Shown here: piece after piece, positions 1 through 8,878 of the stretch | How the letters are laid out: each line of letters opens with the position of its first letter | Numbering within the stretch: position 1 is the first letter of the stretch | Assembly: GCA_016709875.1 (NCBI GenBank) | Contig: JADJLZ010000001.1 | Location: 310,001-374,000 of the forward strand | Source: Planctomycetota bacterium | Lineage (GTDB): Bacteria > Planctomycetota > UBA1135 > GCA-002686595 | Direction: 5' to 3' | DNA: 64,000 nucleotides | Translations under genes and position numbers: made by a program | Notes under the pieces: generated by a model | The model's database searches: none | What the model was told of the DNA's origin: nothing | The model's input: the letters and a program-made list of their open reading frames with translations, nothing else

Positions 1-3000
1 GGCGCGATCCTCTGGCGGCCCGACTGGTTCCTCGGCTGGATGCCCGCGTTCACCTTCGAGGTGTGCCGCATTGTGCACGGCTTCGAGGCCACCCTGGCGT
101 TCCTCGCGATCATCATCTGGCACATGTACCACGTGCATCTTCGTCCGGGAGTGTTCCCCATGAGTCGGATCTGGCTCGACGGCCGCATTTCGCGCGAGGA
201 ACTGCGCCACCACCACCCCAAGGAATACCTCGAACTGCTGAAGAGCCGCCGCGCGCGCACCCCGCTGCTGCTCCTCGCGGCGCTGCTCGCGCTCGGCGGC
301 GCGGCCCGCGCGCAGGACAACTCCGCCTGCATCGAGTGCCACGAGACCGAGGGCCTGGTGATGAAGCGCGACGGACACGAGGTCTCGCTGCAAGTGGACG
401 CCGAGCGCTTCGGCCAGAGCGTGCACGGCAAGCAGGACTGCGTCGCCTGCCACACCGACCTCTCGGGCGTGACGACCTTTCCGCACAAGAAGGGCCTCGC
501 ACGCGTCGACTGCACCGAGTGCCACGACGACGACGACGGTCCGGTGCAAGCCTACCGCGAGAGCACGCACGGCCGCCGCGCGTCGGAGGGCGACAAGCTC
601 GCGCCGCTGTGCCAGGACTGCCACGGCAACCACGAAATCAAGCGTCTGCGCAGCCCCGATTCGGCCATCTCGCCCTTCAACGTGCCCGCGATGTGCGCGC
701 AGTGCCACACCGAGGGTTCGCCGGTCGAGCGCACGCACGCGCTGCCCGAGGAACAGGTCTTCCAGCGCTACAAGGACAGCATCCACGGCAAGGGCCTGTA
801 CGAAAAGGGCCTGACGGTCACCGCGGTGTGCACCAGCTGCCACACGGGCCACAACGTGCGCCCGCACACGGATCCCAAGTCCTCGATCCACAAGTCGAAC
901 CTCGTCGCCACGTGCATGAAGTGCCACGGCAAGATCGAGGAGGTGCACCGCAAGGTCATCGCGGGCGAACTGTGGGAGAAGGAGGGCTCGGTGCCGCTGT
1001 GCGTCGAGTGTCACTCACCGCACGAGATCCGCAAGGTGTTCTACGACATCAACATGGCGAACTCGGATTGCTTGCGCTGCCATGCGACGCAGATTGCGGC
1101 CAGTTCCGACGGCCGCTCGCTCAAGGTCGATCCGGCCGAGCACGAACGCTCGATCCACGGCCGCAAAGGCGTCTCCTGCGCGCAGTGCCACGCGGGCGCC
1201 ACGGCCTCGCTCGAGCGCTCCTGCGCGACGATCACCACCAAGGTGCAGTGCTCGACCTGCCACGAGGGCCAGGTCAAGGACTACGAACGCGGCATCCACG
1301 GACAGCTGCACGCCAAGGGTGACCTCAACGCGCCCACCTGCACCGACTGCCACGGCGAGCACGGCATTCTCGAGCACATGAGCGCGCCCGACGCGACCGC
1401 CGACCTGAAGCAGCTCGTGCGCGGCTCCCCCACCTTCAGCCGCAACGTGCCCGAGCTGTGCGCGCGCTGCCACAAGGACGGCGCGCCCGCCGCGCGGCGC
1501 TACACCGGCCCCGAGACGATGATCATCGAGAACTACTCGAGCAGCATCCACGGCGAGGGCCTGAAGCAGGGCGGGCTGATCGTGACCGCCGTCTGCACCA
1601 GCTGCCACACCGCGCACCGCGAGCTGCCCGCGAGCGACCCCGAGTCGACCGTGCACCCCGGGAACATCGCCGCCACCTGCGGCAACTGCCACGACGGAAT
1701 CCTCGAACAATTCCAAAAGAGCATCCACTCGCCGCTGGGTAACCCCGACTACGTCGCGCTGCGCGGCATGCCCAAGCTGCCCGACTGCAGCGATTGCCAC
1801 TCCTCGCACACGATGCGGCGCACGGATCTCTCGGAGTTCAAGCTCGGCATCATGGAGCAGTGCGGCAAGTGCCACGCCGCGATCACCGAGACCTACTTCG
1901 AGACCTACCACGGCAAGGCCTCGACGCTGGGCGACGTCGCCAAGGCCAAGTGCTACGACTGCCACGGCGCGCACGACATCCTGCCGCCCCAGGCTCCGGC
2001 CTCGCACCTCTCGCCGGCCAACATCGTCGGGACCTGCTCCAAGTGCCACGAGAACGCCAACGCGCAGTTCGCCGGCTACCTCACGCACGCCACGCACACC
2101 GACCGCGAGAAGTACCCCGCCCTGTACTGGGTCTTCGTCGGCATGACCGCGCTGCTCGTCGGCACCTTCGCCTTCTTCGGGCTGCACACGCTGGTCTGGC
2201 TGCCGCGCTCGTGGAAGCTGCGCGATGCCTACCGCAAGCACGTGGCCGAGATCGGCGACAGTGCCAAGCAGTTCCGGCGCTTCACGCCCTACCAGCGCGC
2301 GCTGCACCTGACGATGATCCTCAGCTTCTTCGGTCTGGCGATCACGGGCATGATGCTCAAGTTCTCGCACTCGCAGTGGGCGCACGTGCTGGCGCGCTTC
2401 CTGGGCGGGATCCAGGGCGCGGGCTGGATCCACCGCGTGTGCGCGATCGCAACCTTCGGCTACATGTCGCTGCACCTTTTCGACGTCGCCAAGCGCTTCC
2501 GGGCCAGCGGCAAGAGCGTGTGGCAGTTCGCCTTCGGGCCCGATTCGCTCGTGCCGAAGTTCTCCGACATCGGCGAGTTCATCGCGACCATGAAATGGTT
2601 CCTCGGCCGCGGCCCCGCGCCGCGCTACGGCCGCTGGACCTACTGGGAGAAGTTCGACTACATGGCGGTCTTCTGGGGTGTCGTCGTGATCGGGAGCACG
2701 GGCCTGTGCCTGTGGTTCCCCGAGCTCTTCACGCGCGTGCTGCCGGGCTGGTCGATCAACATCGCCACGATCATCCACAGCGACGAGGCGCTGCTCGCGA
2801 CGGGCTTCATCTTCACCATCCACTTCTTCAACACGCACTTCCGCCCCGAGAAGTTCCCGATGGACCCGGTGATCTTCACCGGCAGCATGAGCCTCGCGGA
2901 GCTGCAGCACGACCGGCCGGAGCTCTACGAGCGCCTGAAGCAGTCGGGCGAGCTCGAAAAGCACCTCGTCGATCCGCCGTCGCCGGCCTTCTCGAAGCTG

Positions 3001-3081
3001 GTGCGCGTGTTCGGGATGACCGCGCTCACGATCGGCCTCACGCTCGCGGCGCTGATCTTGTACGCGCTGGTGAGGTCCTAG
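1..3081 (+). CDS. Cytochrome b / 19-haem cytochrome c fusion protein, 5' end outside the window
   Basis: The frame is open from base 1, so the start lies upstream. The visible protein begins with the last part of a b-type cytochrome (His-rich helix, then an FPMSRIWLDG-like tail), continues through a hydrophobic segment near nt 250-305, and enters a domain with 19 CXXCH haem motifs (nt about 330-2060). A transmembrane helix follows near nt 2125-2190, then a complete-looking four- to five-helix cytochrome b module with a tail (FPMDPVIFTG) matching the N-terminal fragment. It therefore has two related membrane b modules on either side of a periplasmic multihaem domain. The first module should end in the cytoplasm, so the hydrophobic segment can return the chain to the periplasm and a single polypeptide is topologically possible. 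No ATG or GTG start with a signal peptide is seen at nt 230-310. A role in quinol oxidation to periplasmic haems is inferred from the domains. Confidence 0.8.
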   Translation, partial: GAILWRPDWFLGWMPAFTFEVCRIVHGFEATLAFLAIIIWHMYHVHLRPGVFPMSRIWLDGRISREELRHHHPKEYLELLKSRRARTPLLLLAALLALGGAARAQDNSACIECHETEGLVMKRDGHEVSLQVDAERFGQSVHGKQDCVACHTDLSGVTTFPHKKGLARVDCTECHDDDDGPVQAYRESTHGRRASEGDKLAPLCQDCHGNHEIKRLRSPDSAISPFNVPAMCAQCHTEGSPVERTHALPEEQVFQRYKDSIHGKGLYEKGLTVTAVCTSCHTGHNVRPHTDPKSSIHKSNLVATCMKCHGKIEEVHRKVIAGELWEKEGSVPLCVECHSPHEIRKVFYDINMANSDCLRCHATQIAASSDGRSLKVDPAEHERSIHGRKGVSCAQCHAGATASLERSCATITTKVQCSTCHEGQVKDYERGIHGQLHAKGDLNAPTCTDCHGEHGILEHMSAPDATADLKQLVRGSPTFSRNVPELCARCHKDGAPAARRYTGPETMIIENYSSSIHGEGLKQGGLIVTAVCTSCHTAHRELPASDPESTVHPGNIAATCGNCHDGILEQFQKSIHSPLGNPDYVALRGMPKLPDCSDCHSSHTMRRTDLSEFKLGIMEQCGKCHAAITETYFETYHGKASTLGDVAKAKCYDCHGAHDILPPQAPASHLSPANIVGTCSKCHENANAQFAGYLTHATHTDREKYPALYWVFVGMTALLVGTFAFFGLHTLVWLPRSWKLRDAYRKHVAEIGDSAKQFRRFTPYQRALHLTMILSFFGLAITGMMLKFSHSQWAHVLARFLGGIQGAGWIHRVCAIATFGYMSLHLFDVAKRFRASGKSVWQFAFGPDSLVPKFSDIGEFIATMKWFLGRGPAPRYGRWTYWEKFDYMAVFWGVVVIGSTGLCLWFPELFTRVLPGWSINIATIIHSDEALLATGFIFTIHFFNTHFRPEKFPMDPVIFTGSMSLAELQHDRPELYERLKQSGELEKHLVDPPSPAFSKLVRVFGMTALTIGLTLAALILYALVRS

Positions 3082-3108
3082 CCACGGAGCGGCCCACCTC
3101 CAGCGGGA

Positions 3109-3573
3109 TCACCCGCAATTACAGCGATACTGTGCCAGTCCAACATTCCCACAATCTCCGCCCTCCCTCGCGGATCGGCGCGGATCGGCGCGGATCGGCG
3201 CGGAGATAGTGGGAGGATTGGACTGGCACCGTATTCCGGCCGTCGGCGGTTCTCCGAACGGGAAGCGGATCGTCCCCTTCGCACCGCCGCCCCGCGCGCG
3301 CACGAATTCCGCGCCCACCGGGTACAGGCCGATGTGCGTCTTCCAGGCCGCGTACCAGACCAGCATGCGGCCGTGCAGTTCGAAGGCCGGGATCCCGTAG
3401 CTCCAGGCATCCCGCGCCTGGGGCGCCGCCGCGTGGATCAAGGCGCGCAGCTGCTTCATCTCCCTGCGCAGGAGAGGCGCGAGCGCCTTCGGTACGCCTC
3501 GCGCTTCGCGCTCACTTGGCTCGCGGAGCTTCGCTTCGAGGGAACGTTCGCCATCGGATCCTCCTTGCGCCAT
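3109..3573 (-). CDS. DUF1801 (YdhG-like) domain protein with a C-terminus replaced by a repeat
   Basis: Residues from about 30 to 110 match the DUF1801/YdhG fold: a helix rich in Leu/Arg, then SYGIPAFELHGRMLVWYAAWKTHIGLYP and a KGTIRFPF strand. The usual C-terminal helix that follows the FPF strand in this family is missing. From about nt 3236 downstream the frame runs into the palindromic element and encodes about 40 unrelated residues before a stop at 3109. The gene overlaps the end of the membrane protein upstream by 62 bases and is the last gene of the ArsR/SRPBCC/DUF998 cassette. The function of the family is not firmly known (some members are described as frataxin-like iron proteins). 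The tail is probably not native. Confidence 0.65.
   Translation of the reverse strand: MAQGGSDGERSLEAKLREPSEREARGVPKALAPLLRREMKQLRALIHAAAPQARDAWSYGIPAFELHGRMLVWYAAWKTHIGLYPVGAEFVRARGGGAKGTIRFPFGEPPTAGIRCQSNPPTISAPIRADPRRSAREGGDCGNVGLAQYRCNCG
3126..3236. repeat. Dispersed palindromic element, copy 1 (imperfect)
   Basis: Bases 3126-3160 are the reverse complement of 3201-3236 with about five mismatches. The right arm (3208-3236) shares 29 identical bases with 5531-5559 in copy 2. The loop holds three tandem copies of a 10-base unit. It sits at the 3' end of a minus-strand gene, whose frame reads into it. A non-autonomous palindromic repeat (REP/MITE-like) is the simplest reading. No transposase is present nearby. 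Confidence 0.75.
3171..3204. repeat. Tandem 10-bp repeat, three copies
   Basis: The unit CGGATCGGCG is present at 3171-3180, 3181-3190 and 3191-3200 and a partial fourth unit follows. It forms the loop of palindromic copy 1 and is absent from copy 2, whose loop is different. Confidence 0.8.
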
Positions 3574-4243
3574 GGAACTCTCGCCCAGCCCGGCGCACGA
3601 GCGGCCAGGCAGCGGTCATCACCCAGGTGCAGTTCGCGACGATCGAGAGCCGGTTCGCCCAGCCGATCAGGCCGGGCCCGCCTCTTCCGAAGCCCGCGAC
3701 GAGCAGCGCCAGGATCGCGTACATCAGCAGCATGCTGATCCAGTTGAGGTGCGCGAGCGCGACCAGCGGCTTGCGCACCCCGCCCCAGCGCGGATCGCCG
3801 CGCAGCACGAGACCGAGCAGCAGCGCTGCACCCGCGAGACCCGGGACGCCGAGCAGTCCGGCGAGCTCGTGCAGCCTGCCCGAGAGCGTCGCGGCCTCGG
3901 GGCGCGTCGCGAGCAGGTCCATCGGATTCAGGGCGGCCAGCACGAGCCCGACCGTCGCGAGTGCGAGCAGCCCCAGACCGATCCGCGCTCCGATCCCGCG
4001 CACGCGCGGGAAGAGTCCCGCCGCCAGCGCCGCGCAACCCGCCGCGAGCGAGAGGAAGCACAGCGTCATCAGCCAGCCGAACTCGCCGAGCGCGTACTCG
4101 CTCGCGACGTGCCAGCCCGGATCCAGGTCGGACCGCAGGACGTGCAGCAGCGCGAAACTCGCCAGAGCGGTGGAAGCGCCCGCAAAGGCGATCGACCCCG
4201 TAAGCCGGCTGTATTCGATCCTCTTCTGGCTTCTGTCTTGCAT
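3512..4243 (-). CDS. DUF998-family membrane protein
   Basis: 243 residues with about six hydrophobic helices. The first part contains the DUF998 hallmark of a short loop with SDLDPGWHVASEYALG, followed by a helix ending in a cysteine-containing stretch. A basic tail (RRIRWRTFPRSEAPRAK) closes the protein in the cytoplasm. It starts 15 bases after the SRPBCC gene and is presumably translated from the same mRNA under the ArsR regulator. DUF998 proteins are integral membrane proteins of unknown activity. No catalytic motif is visible. Confidence 0.75.
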   Translation of the reverse strand: MQDRSQKRIEYSRLTGSIAFAGASTALASFALLHVLRSDLDPGWHVASEYALGEFGWLMTLCFLSLAAGCAALAAGLFPRVRGIGARIGLGLLALATVGLVLAALNPMDLLATRPEAATLSGRLHELAGLLGVPGLAGAALLLGLVLRGDPRWGGVRKPLVALAHLNWISMLLMYAILALLVAGFGRGGPGLIGWANRLSIVANCTWVMTAAWPLVRRAGREFHGARRIRWRTFPRSEAPRAK

Positions 4244-4258
4244 GGGGCACTCTCCGGT

Positions 4259-4744
4259 TCAGTCGCCCATCGATTCGACGAGCTCGGCGAGCAGCTCGAA
4301 GGTCTCGCGCATGCCCGCTTCCATGCCCGCGCCGATCGCGCCCTCGAGCGCCTGCTTGGACGGGTAGCGCTCGTGCGCCACGAGCGAGGTCACGCCCGCG
4401 AGCTCGGTGAAGCTGACGGTCACGATCGCATCGGCATTGGGCATCGGATCGAAGCCCTGGGTGTAGACCAGGCGCGTCGGCCGCTCGATCTCCAGGTACT
4501 TGCCCGAGAAGCCGATCCGCTCCTCCCCCCCGCGCGCCATCACGTAGCGGTACGCGCCCCCGACGCGCAATTCGGCCTCGCACACGACGAGCGTCACGCC
4601 GCGCGAGACCGGAGCCCACCAGCGCCGCACGTATTCGGGTTTCGTCCAGGCGTCGAAGACGACCGCCGCGGGCGCGCGGAACGTGCGCCGGATGACGATC
4701 TCGGTGTCGGAGGTGCGTTCCAGGGAAGTGGGAGTCACGTGCAT
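4259..4744 (-). CDS. SRPBCC/AHSA1-family protein
   Basis: 161 residues with the START-like fold signature of the AHSA1 branch: an N-terminal strand ending in RTFRAPAAVVFDAWTKPE, then VRRWWAP, a GGAYRYVM strand, YLEIERPTRLVYT, and a C-terminal helix (GMRETFELLAELVE) that closes the hydrophobic pocket. In many bacteria such proteins are encoded directly after a small ArsR regulator, as here (4 bases apart). The ligand is unknown. Some relatives are used as activator-like or lipid-binding proteins. The family assignment is firm and the function is open. Confidence 0.85.
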   Translation of the reverse strand: MHVTPTSLERTSDTEIVIRRTFRAPAAVVFDAWTKPEYVRRWWAPVSRGVTLVVCEAELRVGGAYRYVMARGGEERIGFSGKYLEIERPTRLVYTQGFDPMPNADAIVTVSFTELAGVTSLVAHERYPSKQALEGAIGAGMEAGMRETFELLAELVESMGD

Positions 4745-4748
4745 GGGT

Positions 4749-5105
4749 TCATTTCCTTCGCTTCGGTTTCTTGCGGAGCGACGCGCCCCGACTCGGGCCC
4801 TCGGTCAGTTCCCCGACGAGGGTGTCCAGCTGGTCCATCCGTTCGCTCCACAGCTGGCGGTAGCCCTCGAGCCATTGGCTGAGCTCGCGCAGGGGTTCCG
4901 CGGCGAGTCCGTAGATGCGCTCTTGCGCGCGCGGCTCGACCTCGACGATGTGCGCCTCTTTGAGCACGCGCAGGTGCTTCGAGACCTGCGGCTGGTTCAG
5001 GTGCAGGAGCTCGCCGATGTCGCCGACGCGCCGCGGACCATCGCGCAGCAGTTCGACGATGCGCAGGCGGTTGGGTTCGGCGAGGGCGCTGAGCGTCTGG
5101 AGCAT
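4749..5105 (-). CDS. ArsR-family winged-helix regulator
   Basis: 118 residues from the ATG at 5105, which begins MLQTLSALAEPNRLRI, the standard ArsR N-terminus. The longer open frame upstream has no family similarity. The recognition helix region is NQPQVSKHLRVLKE (about residues 35-50), followed by the wing QERIYGLA. No metal-binding ELCVCDL-type cysteine motif is present, so a non-metal signal is likely. It leads the cassette ArsR-SRPBCC-DUF998-DUF1801 and, by analogy with similar cassettes, probably represses its own promoter, in the intergenic stretch from 5106. Confidence 0.85.
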   Translation of the reverse strand: MLQTLSALAEPNRLRIVELLRDGPRRVGDIGELLHLNQPQVSKHLRVLKEAHIVEVEPRAQERIYGLAAEPLRELSQWLEGYRQLWSERMDQLDTLVGELTEGPSRGASLRKKPKRRK

Positions 5106-5453
5106 GGGCTTAGTATGCCTCAGCACGTATAGTCGTGTCAAGGCATACTCAGGCCCCCCTCCGGCTCGATCGCCGTAGATTCTGCGGCGAATAGGGCTCC
5201 GAATCGCCGCAGGTGCCCTCCGGAGGGTGCTGGAGGGGTATTCGCGGAGTCTAGGGCGTCGTCGGCATCGGCGTCTCGAGCCCATGCTCGGGGGCCGCGC
5301 AATCCCGCGCAGTCCCGCGCTCGCCTATCAAGCGCACCGCGGCGCGCCGGACGGCTGGATCGGATGCGAGCGTCGCGGCTTCGCGCTTCGCGCTTCGCGC
5401 GCAGCGGGCTGTCGGGCTGTCGGGCTCCGGAACCGAGGCGCCGAGTGGGGCCG
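5106..5453. other. Intergenic region with hairpins and tandem repeats, no gene seen
   Basis: No credible coding sequence was found here. There is a perfect 9-bp stem at 5182-5190/5204-5212 (13-base loop), a 12-bp palindrome CCCTCCGGAGGG at 5216-5227, three copies of CTTCGCG at 5379-5399 and two-and-a-half copies of GGGCTGTC at 5406-5426. It must also hold the promoter of the ArsR cassette next to 5105. An open frame on the minus strand runs through here only because the frame-broken cytochrome gene reads on. Confidence 0.6.
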
Positions 5454-5567
5454 CAATAGTTGAATACGGAGCCAGTCCAATCCTCCCACTAACTCCACGC
5501 CCGCTCCACGCCGCGGCTGGAGCGGGAGTTAGTGGGAGGATTGGACTGGCACCGTATTCAACTATTG
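5454..5567. repeat. Dispersed palindromic element, copy 2 (near-perfect 43-bp arms)
   Basis: Bases 5454-5496 and 5525-5567 are inverted copies of each other with one mismatch (A at 5470 against the expected T). The 28-base loop itself contains a shorter inverted repeat around CCGCGG. The right arm contains the same 29 bases as copy 1. The outer end supplies the TAG stop codon of the multihaem gene on the minus strand. The transcript would form a very stable hairpin and could act as a terminator or 3' stabiliser, though its length and recurrence point to a mobile palindromic repeat. Confidence 0.85.
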
Positions 5568-7617
5568 GGGCGCCAGGCTTGCGAGCGCCTCCGCGAGCAG
5601 CGCCTTGGCGGTCTCGAAGTTGTGTGCGCCGCCCGAGCCGTCCTTCTTCACGGCTCCGAGCGCCGCGCGCGCGCGCTCGAGCACCTCGGGGGCGAGGCTC
5701 GGCGCGGGCTTTGCCAGCGCCTGCTCCAGGCTCGCCTCGAGCGCGGCGAGCTCCTTCTGCCAGCCGAGGAACATGTCGTCGTAGCCGGGCTTGTGGCACA
5801 GGACGCACGAGTTCGGCTTGGGACGCACGATCGCGGGGATGTCGCCGTGGCACTCGTTGCATTCCATCTCCGACATCGCGCCGGGCTTGTCGGGGAAGCC
5901 CGAGATCTTGCCGGTCAGCATCGCTTGCTGCGCCGTGTGGCAGCTCGCGCACTCCGGGCGCGTCGCCTTCGGCGGGCTCCTTGTGGTGGCAGCTGGCGCA
6001 CTCCGAGCGCGGGAAGGCGGGCTTGCCGTGCTCGGTGGTGCTGTGGCAGGCGTCGCAGTCCAGGCCGGCCTTCAAGAGGTGGCGCTGGTGCGGGAACACC
6101 TTCTCCGGCGGCCAGATCGTGTCGGGCCGGCCCGCGCCGGCGTGGCAGGTCGTGCAGCCCTGCTTCGACTCGAAGGGGAAGCCCTCGACCGCGGGCACCG
6201 CGGCGGGCGCGCCGATCAGCTCGCGCGCGCTGTCGATCTTCGCGGCGCTGACGCGCAGCGCGTCGAGCGCGTAGCTCACGTTGTGCACGCCGTGCGAACC
6301 GTCGAGGGCCACGAGCAGCAGGTTGTGCTTGGCGTCCTGCAGTGCGGCGTAGGCCGGCGCGCTCTTCTTCGTCTCGAGCTCCTTGGCGAGCTCGGCCGCG
6401 AGCGGCTCGAGACGCTCGAGCTGCTCGCCGACGGCGGCCTTCCACTGCCCGAGCAGGCCGTCGTAGCTCGTGCCGTGGCAGTGGATGCAGTCGGCGTTGC
6501 CCGCGGCGGCGACGACCCCCGCGGCGCCCGCCGCGTGCGCGACGTGCGCGGGCGTGTGCTGCTCGGTCTGCGCGAGGTAGCCGGTGCGCCCGGTGTGGCA
6601 GGCGGCGCACACGACGCGCGTCTGGTACATGCGGCTCGGCCGGTCGGCGACTTCGAGCGCGCCCGTGCCCGAGTACATCTCGAGCGCGGCGTCGTGCGAG
6701 TTCGCGTGGCAGGCGCCGCAGCCCTCGCTCTTGGCGGGCCCGGGCTTCTGCAGCGGCAAGAGTCCGTGCTGGATCTCGTCGTGGCACTCGAAGCACTCGA
6801 CCTTGTGCTCGGTGACGTGCATCTCGTGCAGGAAGGCCTTCTCGCCGATGCGCTCGACGTGCCCGACCTCGGTGTGGCAGGAGTGGCAGCGCTCCTTGCG
6901 CACCTGGCCGTCGCCCTGGATCACCGGGTTGTGGCATTCGCGGCAGTTGACCCCGCGCGCGACGTAGGGATCGTGCACGAAGGCGCGTCCGTCGACGAGC
7001 ACGGGCTCCTTCGGCGGCCCGTGGCACAGGAGGCAGTCGCTCTGCTTCTCGGGCGCCTTGCCGTCCTCGCCGGGCTTGAAGTGGCAGGCAAAGCAGGTGG
7101 CCTTCGAGACGGCGATGTGCACGCCGCCCGGATCGCCGCTGTGGCAGGTGACGCAGCGCAGGCGCCGGCCGCGCTGGCTCTCGAGCAGGTGCTGCGTGTG
7201 GTCGAAGGAGACACGGCCGAACTGCACGCGGCCCTCGAGGGCGCGCACGGAGTGGCAGCCCGAGCGCATGCAGCTCTGGTCGCTGACCTCGGCCCAGGGC
7301 TTGGTGCCCTGCGTGCGCGTGACGTATTTCGCGACCTGCGAGAGCGCCTTGAACTTGCCCTCGGCGGTCTCGACCGCGCCGGGCTCGTAGTGGCACTCGA
7401 TGCAGGCGACGTCGTGGTGCACCGAGCGCTGCCACGACTGGTAGTACGGCTCCATGATGTGGCAGGAGTTGCAGAACTGCGGCTGCGCGGTGTGGTGCAC
7501 GGCCGTGTAGAGCACGAGCGCCGCGGCCGCGCCACCGAAGAGCCCGACGAGCAGCAGCGTGCCGAAGATGCGCAGCATGCGCTCGCGCAATCGGCTGAGC
7601 CGGCGTCTAACGCTCAT
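5562..7617 (-). CDS. NapC/NirT-like 18-haem cytochrome c, one frameshift
   Basis: The N-terminus has one transmembrane anchor (residues about 15-40) followed by QPQFCNSCHIMEPYYQSW, the NapC/NirT/NrfH entry motif, so it is a membrane-anchored quinol-linked or docking cytochrome. I count 17 CXXCH motifs plus one CX4CH (CMRSGCH). The reading frame breaks near nt 5955-5962. Upstream the frame reads CASCHHKEPAEGDAP. In the next frame the sequence continues as ECASCHTAQQAMLTGK and goes on with two more haem motifs to a stop at 5562 inside the palindromic repeat. One extra base (or two missing) in a C/G run would restore a protein of about 684 residues. It is the last gene of the cytochrome operon and overlaps the 9-haem gene by 11 bases. 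Confidence 0.75.
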
Positions 7618-8878
7618 CGTCCGCCTCCAGGTCTGCCGCCGCCCAGTGCTTGCCGCCGCCGCGGATGATGCGCGCGTACATCAGGAGCACGACGGCGAAG
7701 ATCAGCGTGAGCGCGCAGAAGATGCCTGTGAAGATCTTGCGGTCGCGGAAGATGCGCCCCTTGGTCTCGAGTCCCTCGCGCGTCTGCATCACCGAGGCCG
7801 CGCCGCGGTCGAGGATGTCGGCCTGCGCCGGCGGCGAGAGCTTGTGCGTCGAGGCGCGCGCGCGCACCAGCAGGCCGCGGGCCTCGTCGAGGTAGCCCTT
7901 CTCGGGCCCAAGGAACAGGCCGCGCCCGGCGGCGGTGCGCAGGTCCTTCTCCGCGTCGTCGATCTGCGCGCCCAGTTGCGTGATGCCGTCGTGAAGCTTG
8001 TTCGCGATGCCGCGCGCTGCGTCCTTCTCGTCCATGTGGCACGAGCCGCAGTGCCCCTCGGCGTCGCCGAGGAACATCTCGGGCGAGGGCTGCTGGACCG
8101 AGTGGCTGCCGTGGCAGGAGTTGCACTGCACGCTGCTCTTGCCGAGTTTTGCAGCCTTGGCGTGCGGGCTGTCGTCGTAGTGTCCCTGCACGACCGAATG
8201 GCACTGGCCGCAGACTTGCTCGATGTCCCTCGTGCGCGGCGGGTTCGCACCGTGCGAGCCGTGGCAGGTGGCGCAGGCAGGAGCGGAGGGGTGCGCCGCT
8301 TCCATCAGCGCGCGCCCGTGGATCGAGTTGCGGTACTGCGCGACGACGCTGGCGTCGAGCTTGTACTGCTGCATCAGCTTCTCGTCGGCGTGGCAGCGCC
8401 CGCAGGTCGCGACCTGGTTGAAGGGGTGCACCGGCGAGCGCGTGTCGGCGGCGCGCAACACGTCGTGCGCTCCGTGGCAGCTGATGCAGGTGGCGACGTT
8501 GGGATCCCCGTCCTGCGCGAGCTTCTGGCCGTGCTTGCTGGTCCAGTACAGCGAGAGCTGGTCGGTGCGCAGCCCGTAGATGCGCATCTGCTCGACGCTG
8601 GAGTGGCAACTGCCGCAGGCCTCGAGCGCCTCGCGCGGCGTCTTGAAGCGCTTGAGCTCCTTGCCGTGCGCAGCCTCGACCTCGAGCGCCTGTGCGTCGC
8701 CGCCATGGCAACTCGTGCAGCCGATCCCCGCCTTGGCGTGGATGCTCTGGGTGAGGTCGTGGCCTTCCTTGCCGTGGCAGACGATGCACTGCTCCGGCGC
8801 GGGCTCCTGCTCGGCGCGCGCGAACGCGCTTGCGGAAACCAGCAGGACGAGGGTCGTGATGCGCGCGAGGATCTTCAT
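7607..8878 (-). CDS. Membrane-anchored 9-haem cytochrome c
   Basis: 423 residues from the ATG at 8878, which gives a clean signal peptide (MKILARITTLVLLVSASAFARA). The longer frame upstream belongs to the neighbouring gene. Nine CXXCH motifs (CIVCH, CTSCH, CGSCH, CISCH, CGRCH, CATCH, CGQCH, CNSCH, CGSCH) fill residues about 30-275. A charged helical stretch follows, then a C-terminal transmembrane helix (IFCALTLIFAVVLLMYARII), so the haem domain is periplasmic and tethered. It starts on the ATGA overlap with the cytochrome b C-terminal subunit and is presumably the direct electron acceptor of that complex. I do not recognise a named family beyond multihaem c. Confidence 0.85.
   Translation of the reverse strand: MKILARITTLVLLVSASAFARAEQEPAPEQCIVCHGKEGHDLTQSIHAKAGIGCTSCHGGDAQALEVEAAHGKELKRFKTPREALEACGSCHSSVEQMRIYGLRTDQLSLYWTSKHGQKLAQDGDPNVATCISCHGAHDVLRAADTRSPVHPFNQVATCGRCHADEKLMQQYKLDASVVAQYRNSIHGRALMEAAHPSAPACATCHGSHGANPPRTRDIEQVCGQCHSVVQGHYDDSPHAKAAKLGKSSVQCNSCHGSHSVQQPSPEMFLGDAEGHCGSCHMDEKDAARGIANKLHDGITQLGAQIDDAEKDLRTAAGRGLFLGPEKGYLDEARGLLVRARASTHKLSPPAQADILDRGAASVMQTREGLETKGRIFRDRKIFTGIFCALTLIFAVVLLMYARIIRGGGKHWAAADLEADDER

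Noticed and set aside
1015..2964. Long minus-strand open frame of 649 codons opposite the multihaem gene
   Set aside because: It is the antisense of the CXXCH-rich gene, has arginine/alanine/valine-rich composition without any known motif, and is expected in very GC-rich DNA.
3171..3204. CRISPR array from the three 10-bp repeats
   Set aside because: The units are directly tandem with no spacers and are far too short.
5251..5561. C-terminal extension of the 18-haem cytochrome through the palindromic repeat to 5251
   Set aside because: The residues after the frame break are arginine-rich and unlike any cytochrome, while the alternative frame gives two more CXXCH motifs and a natural stop at 5562.
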